Positions 25,420 to 34,106 of a stretch of 64,000 bases of DNA are shown one piece after another. Origin of the DNA: GCA-2720975 sp964467985 (lineage in GTDB: Bacteria > Planctomycetota > UBA1135 > GCA-002686595); contig CAYXTP010000001.1 in assembly GCA_964467985.1 (NCBI GenBank), positions 186,001 through 250,000 on the forward strand, read 5' to 3'. Positions within the stretch are counted from its first letter, which is position 1. Every line of letters begins with the position of its first letter. The notes under the pieces are model-generated. The model saw only the letters and a list, made by a program, of their open reading frames with translations, searched no databases and was not told the DNA's origin. Both the position numbers and the translations under genes were made by a program.

Positions 25420-26106
25420 TTAGGGCCCTGAGTTCACCGGCGGGGGTTGCGGAGGCTCGTCTCGCCCGGCTTCCGCTTTCAAGTGTCTCAGCTGCCGTTC
25501 CCGCCGGCGCACCAGTCCGCGTATGGCCAGAACAAGGACTGCCGCGGCGAGGGCAAAGCCCAGGTATTGGTTGAAGTGCGTCACATTGCCTTCCAACTCG
25601 GCGATGCGCTCCCCAAAGGATTTGCCCAGCAAGACCCAGGCGGGCGTCATGATCAGCGCTCCCAAACCATCGAAGAGCAAGAAGCGTCCGTAAGACAAGC
25701 CTGCCGTACCCGCCGTAAAGAAGCCCGGCATGCGTACGCCTGGCAGGAAGCGGCACGTAAAGATGGCCCAATTGCCGTGGCGGTCAAATCGCTCGCGCAA
25801 GAGCACCATGCGCTCCGGGTGGAGGATTTTGCGTGCCCAGGGCCGATTCACAACGCTCATGCCAAAGTGTCGGCCCAGCCAGAACGGAATCGAATCCCCG
25901 ACAAGCGTGGCCACATAGCAGGTGGCGATGATCGGCAGAGGATCCACCAATCCGCGGTGCAGCAAGAACCCCGAGCCCACCATGGTCACCTCCTCCGGAA
26001 CCGGCAAACCCGCCCCAGCCCCTACGAGGAACGCGAAGGGCGCCCAATAGCCGAACTGATCGAAGAACCCCTTGAGCATATTCTCGGCGACTAGGGCTAG
26101 CAGCAT
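25420..26106 (-). CDS. DedA family membrane protein
   Basis: A 228-residue inner-membrane protein of the DedA/VTT family, members of which act as lipid scramblases or flippases and affect membrane potential. The signature region GAGLPVPEEVTMVGSG matches the conserved P-x-P-x-E motif, followed by GDSIPFWLGRHFG and FTCRFLPGVRMPGFFTAG with the conserved R and G residues. Four to five hydrophobic segments are visible. The C terminus is a charged tail. It is transcribed toward hppA from a TAGCAT box just before the ATG. Confidence 0.9.
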   Translation of the reverse strand: MLLALVAENMLKGFFDQFGYWAPFAFLVGAGAGLPVPEEVTMVGSGFLLHRGLVDPLPIIATCYVATLVGDSIPFWLGRHFGMSVVNRPWARKILHPERMVLLRERFDRHGNWAIFTCRFLPGVRMPGFFTAGTAGLSYGRFLLFDGLGALIMTPAWVLLGKSFGERIAELEGNVTHFNQYLGFALAAAVLVLAIRGLVRRRERQLRHLKAEAGRDEPPQPPPVNSGP

Positions 26107-26113
26107 GTGAGGG

Positions 26114-26119
26114 ATGCTA
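26114..26119 (-). promoter_or_regulatory. TAGCAT -10-like box, leaderless start of the DedA gene
   Basis: TAGCAT on the minus strand lies seven bases before the ATG at 26106, so the transcript would begin at the start codon. No ribosome site is present in the spacer. Confidence 0.45.
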
Positions 26120-26139
26120 CCACTGCCGCCGCGCCCGGA

Positions 26140-26784
26140 CTATTCCCCCTGTTCCTCACCCGGGGGGGGCAATCGATTGCCTGTACGCAGGATGCCTTCC
26201 ATCAGGAAACCCTCCAAATTACCCGCCGTCCCGGCTGCATGAAAAGCATCAGCGGACGACAACCGGGCAGCGTCCTTGCCCCCCGGCCACCCGGGCGCAA
26301 CAGGTGGTCCCAGACCTTCGAGGTCGGTCACCCAGGACAGGATCAGGCCGCGCATGTAGGCGAGGTCGGCTGGCACGCCGGCCTGCCCCTCCCCCCGAAC
26401 CAGCAGGGCCAGACCGGCTTGGATCCAGCGCAGTCGGACCGTTGGGTCGGGCTCACTCTCAAGCGAGGCCCTGCCGAAGACCAGGTGTGAGGCCAGGTGC
26501 GTCCAGCCTTGGGTGGCCCGGGGGTCCAATGCCAAGGCGCGTTCGGCGACGGCGTAGGCTCGTTCGTAACGACCCTCGCGAACGTACCAATCGAAGCGCA
26601 CCCATTCGGCACTGGCTGCCAGTCCCGCGACGGGTCCCAAGATGCGTTGGCCCAGTGAGGCTCCGCGCTGGGCTTCGACCCCCGCAACCGACCGAGATAC
26701 GCCGCTCTGTCCTTCGGTTTGCCACGGCCAGCAGCAGAGGGCGACGCTCACCCAACCAAGGCCCAATGCCAAGCGGCTCCTCAT
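26140..26784 (-). CDS. Exported TPR-like protein linked to an ABC unit
   Basis: A 214-residue protein with an N-terminal hydrophobic signal-like segment and a helical body. The stretch YVREGRYERAYAVAERALALDPRATQGW has the spacing of a tetratricopeptide repeat. The C terminus is Gly/Pro-rich. The ATG at 26784 overlaps the upstream stop (ATGA), so it is coupled to the membrane protein before it. I do not recognise a family; the context makes it the third gene of an ABC-type unit. Confidence 0.65.
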   Translation of the reverse strand: MRSRLALGLGWVSVALCCWPWQTEGQSGVSRSVAGVEAQRGASLGQRILGPVAGLAASAEWVRFDWYVREGRYERAYAVAERALALDPRATQGWTHLASHLVFGRASLESEPDPTVRLRWIQAGLALLVRGEGQAGVPADLAYMRGLILSWVTDLEGLGPPVAPGWPGGKDAARLSSADAFHAAGTAGNLEGFLMEGILRTGNRLPPPGEEQGE

Positions 26785-27845
26785 TGCACCTTCCCCGCGG
26801 TCCACCATGAACCCACTGCGACCGCCACCGACACCAAGGGGAGCAGCAGGTGCGCGCCCATGGGTAGCCGTCCCTCACCCAAGATCGTCAGCACCCCTGG
26901 CAGGTCCGCGAATGGAATCCAACTCACAACCGGGTCTGTCGTTGCGACCAGCAAGCAGGCCGCGGCAAGACCCGCAGCGCTGACCGCGCCCATACGACCG
27001 CCGAATCCCATGGCTAATCCCAAGAGTGCCGACAGTCCGATAAGCGCGCGCCAGACCACGCTGCACGAACCACGCCATTCGGATCCAGCCGGTTTCCACC
27101 AATCCAAAGGCTGACCCCCGTCCAGTGCCAAAGCGCCGCCACCTGTGTTCGTGATCGTTACGACTAGAGGACCGGGTGTGTCCGGAGGTACCTCGACCTC
27201 CACGGGCCGGCGGCCGTCCAAACGCAGTTTCGCTTGCCGGACCAATTCACCGCGCTGGGCCTCGACCAACACATCCGTGGTGGGATCTCCTCCCGGTGAT
27301 GAGCGCAGAAAGACTCGCAGGCTACCTGTCATGGGAGGCTTCCCGATCCAGGGGATGTCCAGCGACTGCCCAGGTTCCAAACGCGTGTCGTCCACGGGTT
27401 GGGAATCAGCCAAACGCACTGTGGGTGCTCCGAGACCGGTGCCGACCTCTACCACAACGGCCATGGCGACTAGTAGAAGACCCAAACCTGCGCTGGCTCC
27501 GGCCCAGGTCGCGATCCAGACCCGGAAGGCGGTCGCGGGACGGCTCGCAATCCAACTCCATTCACCCTCGCGCCAGCGCCACATGATCCGTGCGCCGTGC
27601 CACGCGGTCCAGACCGTGAGCAGTAGTAGAGCCACACTCCAAAGGGCTTCGCGTTCCAGTCCGCGTCGTAGGCTCGGGGTGGCCATACCGCTCGCTCGCA
27701 GGGCGGTTGGCGTCCAGTCCGCGAGGCTCAAGACGGCTAACAATCCGAGTAGGGGGAGCGTCCACGCCGGGTCCAGGCTGCGACGTACCCAGAGCGAGAA
27801 CAGCTCGCCGTAGCGCTCCCGACTTGCGTCCCTAGGGTTGCTCAT
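26781..27845 (-). CDS. ABC-unit membrane protein with large extracytoplasmic domain
   Basis: A 354-residue protein with hydrophobic helices at about residues 20-40, 60-85, 110-135 and three near the C terminus. Between them is a soluble beta-rich domain of roughly 140 residues (Q-S-L-D-I-P-W-I-G-K-P, RVFLRSSPGG, LVVTITNTGGGALAL). The ATG at 27845 overlaps the ATPase stop by 14 bases, arguing that it is the permease-like partner. I do not recognise the family. An ABC-2-type accessory role in export or membrane maintenance is inference from context. Confidence 0.7.
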   Translation of the reverse strand: MSNPRDASRERYGELFSLWVRRSLDPAWTLPLLGLLAVLSLADWTPTALRASGMATPSLRRGLEREALWSVALLLLTVWTAWHGARIMWRWREGEWSWIASRPATAFRVWIATWAGASAGLGLLLVAMAVVVEVGTGLGAPTVRLADSQPVDDTRLEPGQSLDIPWIGKPPMTGSLRVFLRSSPGGDPTTDVLVEAQRGELVRQAKLRLDGRRPVEVEVPPDTPGPLVVTITNTGGGALALDGGQPLDWWKPAGSEWRGSCSVVWRALIGLSALLGLAMGFGGRMGAVSAAGLAAACLLVATTDPVVSWIPFADLPGVLTILGEGRLPMGAHLLLPLVSVAVAVGSWWTAGKVQ

Positions 27846-28707
27846 CGGGAGTTTCAGGCAAGCGGTACAACTCGAGCAGTGATCGGCCCGCCGGTGAACT
27901 CGAGCGCACCTTGCCGCCGGCCGCTTGCACCCAAGCTCGGATTTCTTCCAGGTGCGCCGCCTCAAGACCCTCCAACTCCAACTGCACCCGGCCGTCGACC
28001 GCCAACAGCTGCTCCGTCGGTCCGTGATCGCGCAGATTCCCGCCCAACAGCAGGGCTAGATGGTCACAGTGCTGCAGGAGATCGGAGGGCAAGTGCGAAG
28101 CGAGCACGACACAGGCACCCCGCGCCCGCGCTTCACCCAAGAGGTCTTCCAGAACGGAAAACCCCGGTGCATCCAAGCCCGCGGTCGGTTCGTCCAACAG
28201 CACCACTTCCGGATCCGACAAGAACGCCTGGGCCAAGCCAAAGCGGCGCAACATCCCGCGCGAGAAGGTCCGCAGGGGCGCGCGTTGTTGCTCGGAGAGT
28301 CCAACGCGCTTCAACAGCCTCTGGGCCCGCTGCCGCAGTTCCACTCGCGGAACTCCCGACAAGGCGCCCAGCAGGTCCAGGGCAGCAACAGCAGAGAGTT
28401 CCGCCGGGAAGGGGGAGTCCTCCGGGAGGTAGGACAGGCGCGCCCGCGCCCGCGCCTGACGGGGGTCCTCGCCCAGCACCAGCACCCGGCCGCGTTCCGC
28501 CCGCTGCACGCCCGCCAGTGTGCGCAGCAAGGTCGACTTCCCAGAACCATTGGGGCCCACCAGACCCAGGCAGCTCCCGCGCGCGACGGACAGTGTCACC
28601 CCGTGCAAGACCTCGCGCTTGCGTTGCAGCAGCCCGACTCGGTATCCACAGGCCAGCCCCGTGAGTTCGAGGGCCGGGGCCGCCGTCGTGTGCCGAGTGC
28701 TGGTCAT
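27832..28707 (-). CDS. ABC transporter ATP-binding protein
   Basis: A 291-residue ATPase with all nucleotide-binding motifs: Walker A GPNGSGKSTLL, Q-loop region LSYLPEDSPFP (a Pro-Glu in place of the usual Gln-rich pattern), signature FSRGMLRRFGLAQAF, Walker B VVLLDEPTAGLD and a switch His in LASHLP. The signature has R in place of the common Q/G, as in ABC-2 drug or polysaccharide exporters. The C-terminal 70 residues form a small regulatory extension. It is first in a three-gene minus-strand unit. Confidence 0.92.
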   Translation of the reverse strand: MTSTRHTTAAPALELTGLACGYRVGLLQRKREVLHGVTLSVARGSCLGLVGPNGSGKSTLLRTLAGVQRAERGRVLVLGEDPRQARARARLSYLPEDSPFPAELSAVAALDLLGALSGVPRVELRQRAQRLLKRVGLSEQQRAPLRTFSRGMLRRFGLAQAFLSDPEVVLLDEPTAGLDAPGFSVLEDLLGEARARGACVVLASHLPSDLLQHCDHLALLLGGNLRDHGPTEQLLAVDGRVQLELEGLEAAHLEEIRAWVQAAGGKVRSSSPAGRSLLELYRLPETPDEQP

Positions 28708-28713
28708 GGGCGC

Positions 28714-28719
28714 ATTCTA
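28714..28719 (-). promoter_or_regulatory. TAGAAT -10-like box, leaderless start of the ABC unit
   Basis: TAGAAT on the minus strand lies exactly six bases before the ATG at 28707, the same arrangement as at bioB. The predicted transcript has essentially no leader. Confidence 0.5.
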
Positions 28720-28769
28720 CCCACGGGCTCCAGCGCGTATCATGCTGCTCATCACAGCATCTAGACCCC

Positions 28770-29531
28770 ATGGCACGACTCTTCATCCTCTCAGGCGATC
28801 ATCTGGGCCAGACCCTCGACCTGGAGCGCCCCAGCAAACTGGGCCGCGGCCAGGAAGCGGACCTCATGATTCGCGGCAAGTCGGTCAGTCGGCTGCACGC
28901 GCACCTCGAACGAGGGCCCGATGGGCAATGGGTCTTGACCGACCTCGGCTCGTCCAATGGAACGAGGGTGGGAGAGCGACGCCTGACTGGGCCTCACACG
29001 CTTCAGGATGGAGAGACCTTCTGCCTGGGTGATGTCGAGCTGCGCCTCAGGGATGAAGAAGCGCCTCACCCGGCGCCGATTGAACCCGTAGCGGTTCCAG
29101 CACCTGCCCCGACTCCGGCCTCCATTCCGGCTCCGAGTAGTGGTGGTCTGGAACTCGAGGGCGACTGGGACGCAGGCGCACAGACCCCAGACGCACCGAT
29201 TCAACGACCGGTGGCAGCGCCTTCACCCCAAGCCAAGCCCGCTCGCCAGGCAGCGAGCCAAGCCGATAGCGCAACACGCCGGGCACAGGCCATGGGGGCC
29301 AGCGCACCTGGAGCCGCGGGCCGAACGGCGGCGGGCGGCAAGGTGTTGCAGTATCAGAAGGTGGACAATCGCACGGGGCTCTTTTCCACCGACATCGGTC
29401 AGCAGCCGTTTCTGATTCGCGTGTTGTTGTACTTGTTGCTCGCCGCCGTCCTAGGTGGACTCATGTGGGGTGCGTACCAATTGACAGCTGGGTTGCGCAG
29501 GACGGACGGCTCTATTTCTGAGTCGGAGTGA
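28770..29531 (+). CDS. FHA-domain protein with C-terminal membrane anchor
   Basis: A 253-residue protein. Residues 1-95 form a forkhead-associated domain with the phosphothreonine-binding residues in KLGRGQEADLMI, SVSRLHAHLE and LGSSNGTRVG. A Pro/Ala-rich linker (about 95-185) follows, then a hydrophobic helix (about 213-237) and a short acidic tail. This places the phosphopeptide-reading domain in the cytoplasm, tethered to the membrane. No kinase is encoded nearby. A TATCAT box at 28738-28743 could be its -10 element, giving a leader of about 20 bases. Confidence 0.85.
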   Translation: MARLFILSGDHLGQTLDLERPSKLGRGQEADLMIRGKSVSRLHAHLERGPDGQWVLTDLGSSNGTRVGERRLTGPHTLQDGETFCLGDVELRLRDEEAPHPAPIEPVAVPAPAPTPASIPAPSSGGLELEGDWDAGAQTPDAPIQRPVAAPSPQAKPARQAASQADSATRRAQAMGASAPGAAGRTAAGGKVLQYQKVDNRTGLFSTDIGQQPFLIRVLLYLLLAAVLGGLMWGAYQLTAGLRRTDGSISESE

Positions 29532-30620
29532 CTAGGCCCGCCAGCCATCCACGAGTATCTGCGCGGTCCGATCCCAGGTGAATTGCGTGGCGCGCAGGGC
29601 AGCGCGATCGAGACTTGCAGGCGTTTGGTTGAGTGCCTGTCGGATGGCGCGCGCACACTCATCTGCATCGTCGGGGTCGAAGAAACTGGCGTCCTTGCCA
29701 GCCGTTTCGGGCAGGGCGCTGGTATTGGAAGCCGCGACAGGGACGCGGGCTCGCTGGGCTTCGAGAGCGACGATGCCAAATCCCTCAAGCTGAGAGGGCA
29801 AGATCACGGCGGCCGAGCTCGCGAGCAGGTGCGGCAAGTCCCCGTCGGAGCAGGGACCGGCAATCTGCATCCGACTGGACACTCCCAAGGTTGACGCCAA
29901 GGCGAGCAGCCGTTGGTCCTCGCCCTGTTTGGAAGCTCCCACCAGGAGCAGGTTCGGTAGAGATTCGTCGAGCGCCAAGGCGTGCAGGAGCACTTGCAAG
30001 TTCTTGCGGGCTTCGAGGTGGCCAATGTGCAAGAGGGGTGCGTCGCGCGCTGGATTGCGAGTCAGGACGGGGAGGTGGTCGCAGCCGTTGGGAGCGACCA
30101 GGACCTTCTCCTCGACCTCGGGCCAGCCCGACACCAGACGCGCACGCATGTGCTCAGAGACAGTGAACACGCGCCGCGCGCGGTGAAGTGCCCGGCCTAC
30201 CACGGTCTTCGCCACCAGTCGGCGCGAGAAGGGCGTGTGTTCCAGATCCAAGCTGCGCAGGTCGTGCAGGGTCAGCGTGAGGGGCACTGGCAACGTGCGC
30301 GGCGCAGGCAGGTGCGCGACGTGGACGCGATCAAAGGGTTGGCCTGATTTCTCAGCTTCGGCGCAGGCGCCGGCCAGGGCCTTCGTTTCCTTTGCCGCGC
30401 GAATCATGAGTGGGGAGGAAGGCACGCCCGATTCGAGCACGCGTACCTCTTCCGGCAGGTCCAAGGCCAGGCCGCCTCGCCCAGCCAAGACGACGATGCC
30501 TCCGCCCTCGCTTTCGAGCAGCTTGGCGACGCGCGGTAGCAGCTCCTCGTTGTGCCGACGCACCCCTCCCATGGGCTGGTCGAGCACCACGCCCGAGATC
30601 AAGACTCTTAAGCCGCTCAC
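29532..30620 (-). CDS. Glycosyltransferase, GT4-like
   Basis: A 362-residue GT-B transferase. GTG 30620 overlaps the stop of the upstream transferase (GTGA) and starts just before the first strand RVLISGVVLDQPMGGV; longer frames lie inside that gene. The C-terminal nucleotide-sugar domain has LHIGHLEARKNL, LLLVGASKQGEDQ and the E-x7-E-like motif PSQLEGFGIVALEAQRARVPV. It would transfer a sugar in cell-surface glycan synthesis; donor and acceptor are unknown. It is convergent with the FHA gene, the two stops being adjacent. Confidence 0.86.
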   Translation of the reverse strand: MSGLRVLISGVVLDQPMGGVRRHNEELLPRVAKLLESEGGGIVVLAGRGGLALDLPEEVRVLESGVPSSPLMIRAAKETKALAGACAEAEKSGQPFDRVHVAHLPAPRTLPVPLTLTLHDLRSLDLEHTPFSRRLVAKTVVGRALHRARRVFTVSEHMRARLVSGWPEVEEKVLVAPNGCDHLPVLTRNPARDAPLLHIGHLEARKNLQVLLHALALDESLPNLLLVGASKQGEDQRLLALASTLGVSSRMQIAGPCSDGDLPHLLASSAAVILPSQLEGFGIVALEAQRARVPVAASNTSALPETAGKDASFFDPDDADECARAIRQALNQTPASLDRAALRATQFTWDRTAQILVDGWRA

Positions 30621-31663
30621 GCCAGCCCCTGCCAGAGCTCTTCGATCGCTTGCGCTGTCTTGTCCCAGGTAAATTGCATCGCTGAATTCGCCAAGGGCAT
30701 GCGCATGGTCTCCCTGGTCTTCAGTGCGAGCGAGATGGCCTGGGCCACGGACTGCGGGTCTGTTCGGTCCAGCACAAGGTCGTCGCTGCGACTGAGTTCT
30801 CCGAGGGCTCCGCCCCTGGGCACGATCGCGGGTGTTCCACATGCCATGGCTTCCAGCACGGGCAACCCAAAACCCTCGCTGAGCGACAGCACCGCCACTG
30901 CGCAAGACAAGCGCATGAGTCCAGCCAGGTCCGCGTCGCTCACCTCCCCTGGCGTGGACACAAAGCGCGCAAGTCCAAGGCGCTGCACGCGCCCCAAGGC
31001 CACGCGCAGGTCCGGCGTATCGGGTCCGGTTACAACCAGTTGAACGGGCAATGGGCCCGCTTGTTTCAGATGCGCGAGACCGTCCAGCACCGCGGCCAGG
31101 TTCTTCTTGGCGCGCACAGCACCCGGGCAGAGGAGCAAGGGTCGATCGGGTAGGCGGTACTTGCCCAGCAATTCCTCATCCAGTGAATCGAGCGGGCCGT
31201 CCACCTCGAAGGGCGACCCCACTCCCCAGGGAATCACACGCGTGCGCTGCGCCAACTTGCCGTGCGTCAAACCCAAGTCCCGGGCACTGGCCACGCTGGG
31301 CGTGACAACCGCATCCGCTCGCCGAGGACCAGCCCAGGCCCAAAAACGATGCCGCAAGTCCGAGTTTTCCCGCACCCCATGCCGCCAGGGGGCCTCGTGA
31401 ATTGTCTGCACCCGGAGACCTGGCCCGCGCAGGGCGAAGGCCGACACGAAGGAGTGCAAGCCCACCAGCTTCATTTCTTTCACCGCACGAGGGAGCTCAC
31501 GTTGCCTCCACTTGCGTACGGATTTGGATCTATCAGGAGCCAACCGAACAACCTGAATCACTCCCCGCTCTTCAAGCGACTCCAAGCTCTTCTCCACCAC
31601 GCGCTGCACGCCTGGGGGAGTTCCTGGCAGAAGTGGGGAGGAGTCGAAACCGATACGGAGCAT
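30617..31663 (-). CDS. Glycosyltransferase, GT4-like
   Basis: A 348-residue GT-B transferase closely resembling the downstream one in layout. It starts with MLRIGFDSSPLLPGTPPGVQ, the typical first strand and G-rich loop. The donor-binding half has LLCPGAVRAKKNLAAVLDGL, LVVTGPDT and SLSEGFGLPVLEAMACGTPAIVP with the conserved Glu pair. The ATG at 31663 is preferred over upstream starts because the fold begins there. The two genes overlap by four bases and probably form a surface-polysaccharide pair. Confidence 0.87.
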   Translation of the reverse strand: MLRIGFDSSPLLPGTPPGVQRVVEKSLESLEERGVIQVVRLAPDRSKSVRKWRQRELPRAVKEMKLVGLHSFVSAFALRGPGLRVQTIHEAPWRHGVRENSDLRHRFWAWAGPRRADAVVTPSVASARDLGLTHGKLAQRTRVIPWGVGSPFEVDGPLDSLDEELLGKYRLPDRPLLLCPGAVRAKKNLAAVLDGLAHLKQAGPLPVQLVVTGPDTPDLRVALGRVQRLGLARFVSTPGEVSDADLAGLMRLSCAVAVLSLSEGFGLPVLEAMACGTPAIVPRGGALGELSRSDDLVLDRTDPQSVAQAISLALKTRETMRMPLANSAMQFTWDKTAQAIEELWQGLA

Positions 31664-31737
31664 GGGCAGTCCAGATTGGACCATGAATCGACACGCGGGA
31701 CAGGATCCCACCCGGCGTTCAGTTGCTCACCATGGGC

Positions 31738-32553
31738 CTACAAGAACGTCCCGGTAGCCTCCCACAGGGCCTCGGTGCGGTCGATGCGGTCGCGGGCCTT
31801 GGTTCGCAGGCTGGCGGCTACCTCGGCGACGAGTAGTTCGGCAAGGGCCACAGCGGGCACCGAGCTATCGAAGGGGCCGATGGCGGGGACGGCAAGTTCA
31901 CACCAGGTGTCGGTCAGTGCGGCGAGCGGGGAGAGAGGGCCGTCTGTAATGGCAACGATGTGCACGTCACTCCGGGCCAAGGCCTGAGCGGTTGTTACGC
32001 AGTGCCGGCGATAGCGGGCGAAGTCGATCACCACGGCCACGTCTTTTTTTCCAGCACTACTCAGGACGCCGCCGCTTGAGTGTTCGTCCAGTAGGCGCAC
32101 GCTGGGGCGGACCATGGATAGGCCGCTGTGCAAGGCGAGGGCTCCCGCTCGCGATGTCTCGCCCGAGAGGATCCATACGCGCTGCGCCTTGCGGATGGGC
32201 TGGGCGAGGACTGCAAGTTGATGGCCATCCGCAGCTTGCCTGACCGAGGCCAGGGCACCTTCCAACGCCGTCAACGAGGACGAAGGGTCTTGCTGGCGGA
32301 TGCGCTGCGTGGGGCGCAGGAGTTGCTGGGCGAATTCCGTTCGCACGTGATCCTGCAAGTCCGAATAACCAGCGAACCCGAGTTTGGTGGCAAAGCGCAC
32401 GATGGTCGGGTGACTGGTTTGCACTTGGGCGGCCAAATGGGCGACCGTGCCAAAGGCGAGCAAGGTGGGGTCGGCCGAGACGGCTTGCGCGATCTTGCGT
32501 TCAGTGGGAGTCAGCCGCTCACTGGCAGCAGCAATCCGATCGGAAATGGTCAC
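31738..32553 (-). CDS. RpiR/MurR family transcriptional regulator
   Basis: A 271-residue regulator. The N-terminal helix-turn-helix (residues 1-75) has LTPTERKIAQAV and TSHPTIVRFATKLGFAGYSDLQ, the RpiR signature. A SIS sugar-phosphate-binding domain follows (about 115-245) with VWILSGETSRAGALAL and IVAITDGPLSPLA. The GTG at 32553 has GAGGA nine bases upstream and begins at the family start. It is divergent from the kamA-like operon across 136 bases, so it is the likely local regulator. RpiR proteins usually sense sugar phosphates, which makes an amino-acid operon an unusual target. Confidence 0.87.
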   Translation of the reverse strand: MTISDRIAAASERLTPTERKIAQAVSADPTLLAFGTVAHLAAQVQTSHPTIVRFATKLGFAGYSDLQDHVRTEFAQQLLRPTQRIRQQDPSSSLTALEGALASVRQAADGHQLAVLAQPIRKAQRVWILSGETSRAGALALHSGLSMVRPSVRLLDEHSSGGVLSSAGKKDVAVVIDFARYRRHCVTTAQALARSDVHIVAITDGPLSPLAALTDTWCELAVPAIGPFDSSVPAVALAELLVAEVAASLRTKARDRIDRTEALWEATGTFL

Positions 32554-32596
32554 AGGGGTCGTCCTCGTACATAACGGTACACTTCTAGTGGACGAA

Positions 32597-32615
32597 ATGT
32601 ATAATTTGTTACAAT
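32597..32615. promoter_or_regulatory. AT-rich imperfect palindrome with TATAAT box, candidate RpiR operator
   Basis: The 19-base element from 32597 to 32615 has arms ATGTA and TACAAT around an AT-rich centre, in a window that is otherwise GC-rich. It contains a perfect TATAAT (32600-32605) reading toward the kamA-like gene; no good -35 is visible. A repressor bound here would block that promoter. Confidence 0.4.
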
Positions 32616-32627
32616 GATGGCCTCTCC

Positions 32628-32648
32628 AGACCCCCCTCTTTGGGGTCT
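32628..32648 (+). promoter_or_regulatory. Leader hairpin upstream of the kamA-like operon
   Basis: Arms AGACCCC (32628-32634) and GGGGTCT (32642-32648) pair perfectly over seven bases with a seven-base loop. It lies in the predicted leader, about 40 bases before the ATG. No T-run follows, so it is not a standard terminator. Confidence 0.4.
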
Positions 32649-32689
32649 CAAGGGCCCGCCTGCCCGTTGACCTGAATCCGATCCACACC

Positions 32690-34099
32690 ATGAGCCAGAG
32701 CCCTAAGTACGTCCCCAGCGAGCGCGAATCGGCCTTCCTCGAAGGCGTCGACAACCCGCGCTACGAGCGCGAGAGCATCAACGGCCTACAGCCCTTCCTG
32801 GACGGCAGGGTGACGCAATCCGGACCCGAGCTCTACAGCCCTGAAGAACTTGCAGCACTCAATCAGCTGAAGGGCAGCGAAAGGGATGTCGAAGCCCGCA
32901 TGCCGGTCAAAGTGACGCGTCACTACTTCGAGCTGGCCCAGAAGAGCGTGCCCGTCAGGAACCTGGTCAAGGCCACTCCCGATGAGACCCAAGATCTGAT
33001 GGGCTCCGACGACCCAGGGAATCAGATGGACTACAGCCCGGTCGAGGGACTGCTGCACAAGTACGAGATGGGCCTCATGTACGTGGTCTCGACCTGTTCG
33101 GCCCACTGCCGGTTTTGCTATCGCGAAGAGTTGATTAGCCGGCGCGAGATCGAGCGTCAGGACGGGACCGTATCCAAGAAAGGCATGGCGCAGGTGGGGG
33201 AGGTGACCGACTACATCCGGGCCCACAACAAGAGCGTGGCGGACAATGGTGGGCGGCATCCAGAAACTGGTCGCGAGAAACTACGGGAGATCCTGCTCTC
33301 CGGTGGAGATCCGATGGTGCTTTCGAATACCAAGATCGCTGTTTGGTTGGCTGCCTTGGCCGAAGCCGGGGTTGAGGCCATTCGAATTGGGACCAAAGAA
33401 ATGGCGTTCTTTCCGCAGCGCTTTGACGACGCGTTTGTCTCCATGATGGATTGCTTCCACGCCACCTATCCGCACGTGGGCGTGCGCATGATGATCCATT
33501 TCAACCACCCCGACGAGTTCCTCGCTCTGGATGACCAGGGGCAGTACATCCGCGAAGCTTCCGGCGTCTTCAAATGGCACCCGGATACCGAACGCGCCAT
33601 GCAGGCCGTCGTTTCGCGGGGCTGGCTGCGAGTCGAGAACCAGTCGCCCATTATTCGGGGCATCAACGACGACGCCGATGCACTGCGCATCATGCAGCGT
33701 GAACTGAAACGGGTGGGTGCAGAGAACCACTACTTCTTCTGTGGCCGCGACATCGTGGCTCACCGAGCATTCAATGTTCCGATCGAGGACGCGTGGAGGA
33801 TCCTGAATGAGTCTCAGAAGGGGCTGTCGGGTGTAGAGGCCCACGCCCGCCTTTCGATCACCCACTACAAGGGCAAGACGGAAGTCGTGGCCGTGACCGA
33901 GAGTCCCATCCCCGGTGTTCCTGGGACCGAAAACGGAGTGCTCATTTTTAGGTTGCTGCGTAGCGCGGCTGACGCTGCAGAACGCGGCAAGGTGTGCATT
34001 GTGGGGCGCAATCCCGACGCAGTCTGGTTCGATGGCTACGAGGATCGCGTCATCTTTGACGACGCGGGCCTGTTCGAATACGCCCGCGTGCACGCCTAG
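32690..34099 (+). CDS. KamA-type radical SAM 2,3-aminomutase
   Basis: A 469-residue radical SAM/PLP enzyme of the lysine 2,3-aminomutase family, which moves the amino group of an alpha-amino acid to the beta carbon. The cluster triad is C136-x3-C140-x2-C143 in CSAHCRFCYREE. Downstream LLSGGDPMVLSN is the SAM-contacting region, and ITHYKGKTEVV contains the likely PLP lysine. It lacks the GGGGKIP-type C-terminal motif of classical clostridial lysine 2,3-aminomutase, so lysine is not certain as substrate. Much longer than EpmB. First gene of an operon with a CoA-transferase and beta-transaminase, which points to catabolism. Confidence 0.87.
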   Translation: MSQSPKYVPSERESAFLEGVDNPRYERESINGLQPFLDGRVTQSGPELYSPEELAALNQLKGSERDVEARMPVKVTRHYFELAQKSVPVRNLVKATPDETQDLMGSDDPGNQMDYSPVEGLLHKYEMGLMYVVSTCSAHCRFCYREELISRREIERQDGTVSKKGMAQVGEVTDYIRAHNKSVADNGGRHPETGREKLREILLSGGDPMVLSNTKIAVWLAALAEAGVEAIRIGTKEMAFFPQRFDDAFVSMMDCFHATYPHVGVRMMIHFNHPDEFLALDDQGQYIREASGVFKWHPDTERAMQAVVSRGWLRVENQSPIIRGINDDADALRIMQRELKRVGAENHYFFCGRDIVAHRAFNVPIEDAWRILNESQKGLSGVEAHARLSITHYKGKTEVVAVTESPIPGVPGTENGVLIFRLLRSAADAAERGKVCIVGRNPDAVWFDGYEDRVIFDDAGLFEYARVHA

Positions 34100-34106
34100 G
34101 CCAGCC

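Noticed and set aside
32597..32650. Riboswitch upstream of the kamA-like operon
   Set aside because: Only a simple 7-bp hairpin is visible; the region is too short and does not match the lysine riboswitch layout.
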